Origin: Nematopogon swammerdamellus
Taxonomy: Eukaryota > Arthropoda > Insecta > Lepidoptera > Adelidae
Assembly: GCA_946902875.1 (NCBI GenBank)
Contig: OX336359.1
Coordinates: forward strand, 3,100,001-3,164,000
DNA length: 64,000 nt
Direction: 5' to 3'
Position numbers and translations under genes: made by a program. Shown here in pieces: positions 63,160 through 64,000 of the stretch. How positions within the stretch are numbered: position 1 is the first letter of the stretch; every line of letters starts with the position of its first letter. The notes below the pieces were generated by a model that was given only the letters and a program-made list of their open reading frames with translations, ran no database searches and was not told where the DNA came from.

Positions 63160-63183
63160 CTGCAAAAGAAGAATGCATACATT

Positions 63184-63222
63184 AGATTGCCTCGTTACGC
63201 ACCATATCACGTAGCGATGTCC
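63184..63222 (-). mobile_element. RTE-like LINE scrap
   Basis: TTGCCTCGTTACGCACCATA TCACGTAGCGATG matches the LRDMVRNEAI region; it sits about 22 bp upstream of the exon 1 acceptor. Confidence 0.55.
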
Positions 63223-63396
63223 TGTACCTATGTCACAATTAAATAATTTATGTTTCTTTCCTCCGCCGCTCACCTAGCAGGTCTCATACCCCAAAGGTAT
63301 TCTGGTAGATAATGCCCTTAGTCATTAAGTGTTACCTTTTGCATACCATATTTTTATTAATGTTTTTAAGTTTACTCTGTTATTATATTTTAAATT
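63223..63396. other. short stretch, nothing recognised
   Basis: AT-rich sequence between the LINE scrap and the inverted tRNA-like pair. Confidence 0.4.
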
Positions 63397-63701
63397 AGAA
63401 AAATGCAAATCGAAAATCATTGGAAAAAATACATCCCGACCAGGATTCGAACCTGGGTCTCTGGCTTAATGCGCCAACGCGATAAGGTTCAATGTAGAAC
63501 CGTGCAAGCCTAGTTGACTGTTCGCAAAAATTATGCAACATCATTCATGAAGGTGCAATAGATCGAAAATTTGGAGATAATATGTAACGGCCGGTGGTGT
63601 AGTTGGTTATCGCGTTGGCGGCTCAAGCCAGAGACCCAGGTTCGAATCCTGGTCGGCGTGTATTTTTTCCAACGATTTTCGATTTGCATTTTTCTAATTA
63701 A
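63397..63701. repeat. inverted pair of tRNA-like sequences
   Basis: Right copy (plus): 63590-63661, A box TGGTGTAGTTGG, arm TTGGC-GGCTCAA-GCCAG, B box GGTTCGAATCC. Left copy (minus): 63423-63488, the same B box and arm, cut before the A box. The arms also share the trailer TTTTTTCCAACGATTTTCGA TTTGCATTTTTC, giving about 92-bp inverted arms around a 120-nt loop. Base 33 of the loop is G, not T, and the acceptor stem is poor, so a tRNA-derived element is likelier than tRNA genes. Confidence 0.75.
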
Positions 63702-64000
63702 AATATACATATATATAAAGCGAGTACGTGCTTAGTACTAACATATAAACATAAAAATATTACTCTGTTATTAATTATATTCATTTTTAAGTTTTTAACG
63801 ACGACATAAGTAAGTCTTCATAGTACACCTACTGTTAATCCGAAAATTTAAAAATGAACATATTTTTATTAGTATAGAGTGCAATATGAATATGTTCAAT
63901 ACAATACTCTGATATCGTTTACTTAGTGTGACAAGGGTTCATAGGTTTATTTTTTAGGCTTCTACACTCGACCCAAGCGCCACCGTGCGGGTTATAATGG
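63702..64000. other. window edge, no exon identified
   Basis: AT-rich. The last 50 bases (AGGCTTCTACACTCGACCCA AGCGCC) look like an element terminus; no exon with splice borders is visible. Confidence 0.35.

Noticed and set aside
63590..63661. Functional tRNA gene
   Set aside because: A and B boxes are good, but position 33 is not T, the acceptor stem pairs poorly, and an inverted copy with the same trailer lies 120 bp away.

Overview
The window looks like euchromatic nuclear DNA of a moth or butterfly (Lepidoptera). The evidence is an AT-rich intronic background and a very dense load of short mobile elements. These include tRNA- and 5S-headed SINEs, 3' ends of non-LTR retrotransposons (CR1/Jockey-like and RTE-like), piggyBac-, mariner- and hAT-like DNA elements, and many foldback MITEs. 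Several have the look of lepidopteran genome repeats, which is recognition from memory, not a search. There are no operons, bacterial genes or CRISPR arrays.

The one host gene I can build lies on the minus strand and spans most of the window (63159 down to 10944). I assembled 13 exons by hand from GT/AG sites; every junction is phase-compatible and together they give 1,124 complete codons. They encode an internal part of a multi-PDZ scaffold of the MPDZ (MUPP1)/PATJ type. The order is PDZ-A (exons 1-2), acidic linker (3), PDZ-B (4-5), linker (6), PDZ-C (7-9), one 1.58 kb linker exon with a possible zinc-binding CxxC pair (10), and PDZ-D (11-13). The gene is open at both ends: more 5' exons lie above 64000 and 3' exons below 1. 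Exon numbers are local to this window.

Layout. 1-10.9 kb: downstream intron with LINE and SINE fragments, a piggyBac deletion derivative and a perfect 58-bp palindrome. 10.9-15.6 kb: exons 13, 12 and 11 with two TIR elements between them. 15.6-18.1 kb: a 15-bp minisatellite starting about 25 bp from the exon 11 acceptor. 18-38 kb: a 22.5 kb repeat-filled intron holding a mariner copy, many SINEs, a CCGCN array, a TTAGG-like array and an 87-bp array. 38.1-39.7 kb: exon 10. 39.7-50.9 kb: AT-rich intron with a 2.6 kb near-identical tandem duplication, each copy carrying an unrecognised exon-like coding segment. 50.9-63.2 kb: exons 9 to 1 with mobile elements often within tens of bases of splice sites, a tandem array of TATA-box-like motifs, and a triplicated exon 7 acceptor region.

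The most unusual points are: a SINE whose head combines a tRNA-like A box with a 5S-rRNA-like internal promoter, and related SINE bodies carrying three different heads; the minisatellite crowding an essential acceptor; the triplicated acceptor of exon 7; the array of 11 TATAAAAG motifs; the large linker exon with CxxC-x19-CxxC; and the duplicated unknown terminal exon. Family names are recalled from motifs and were not checked against any database.
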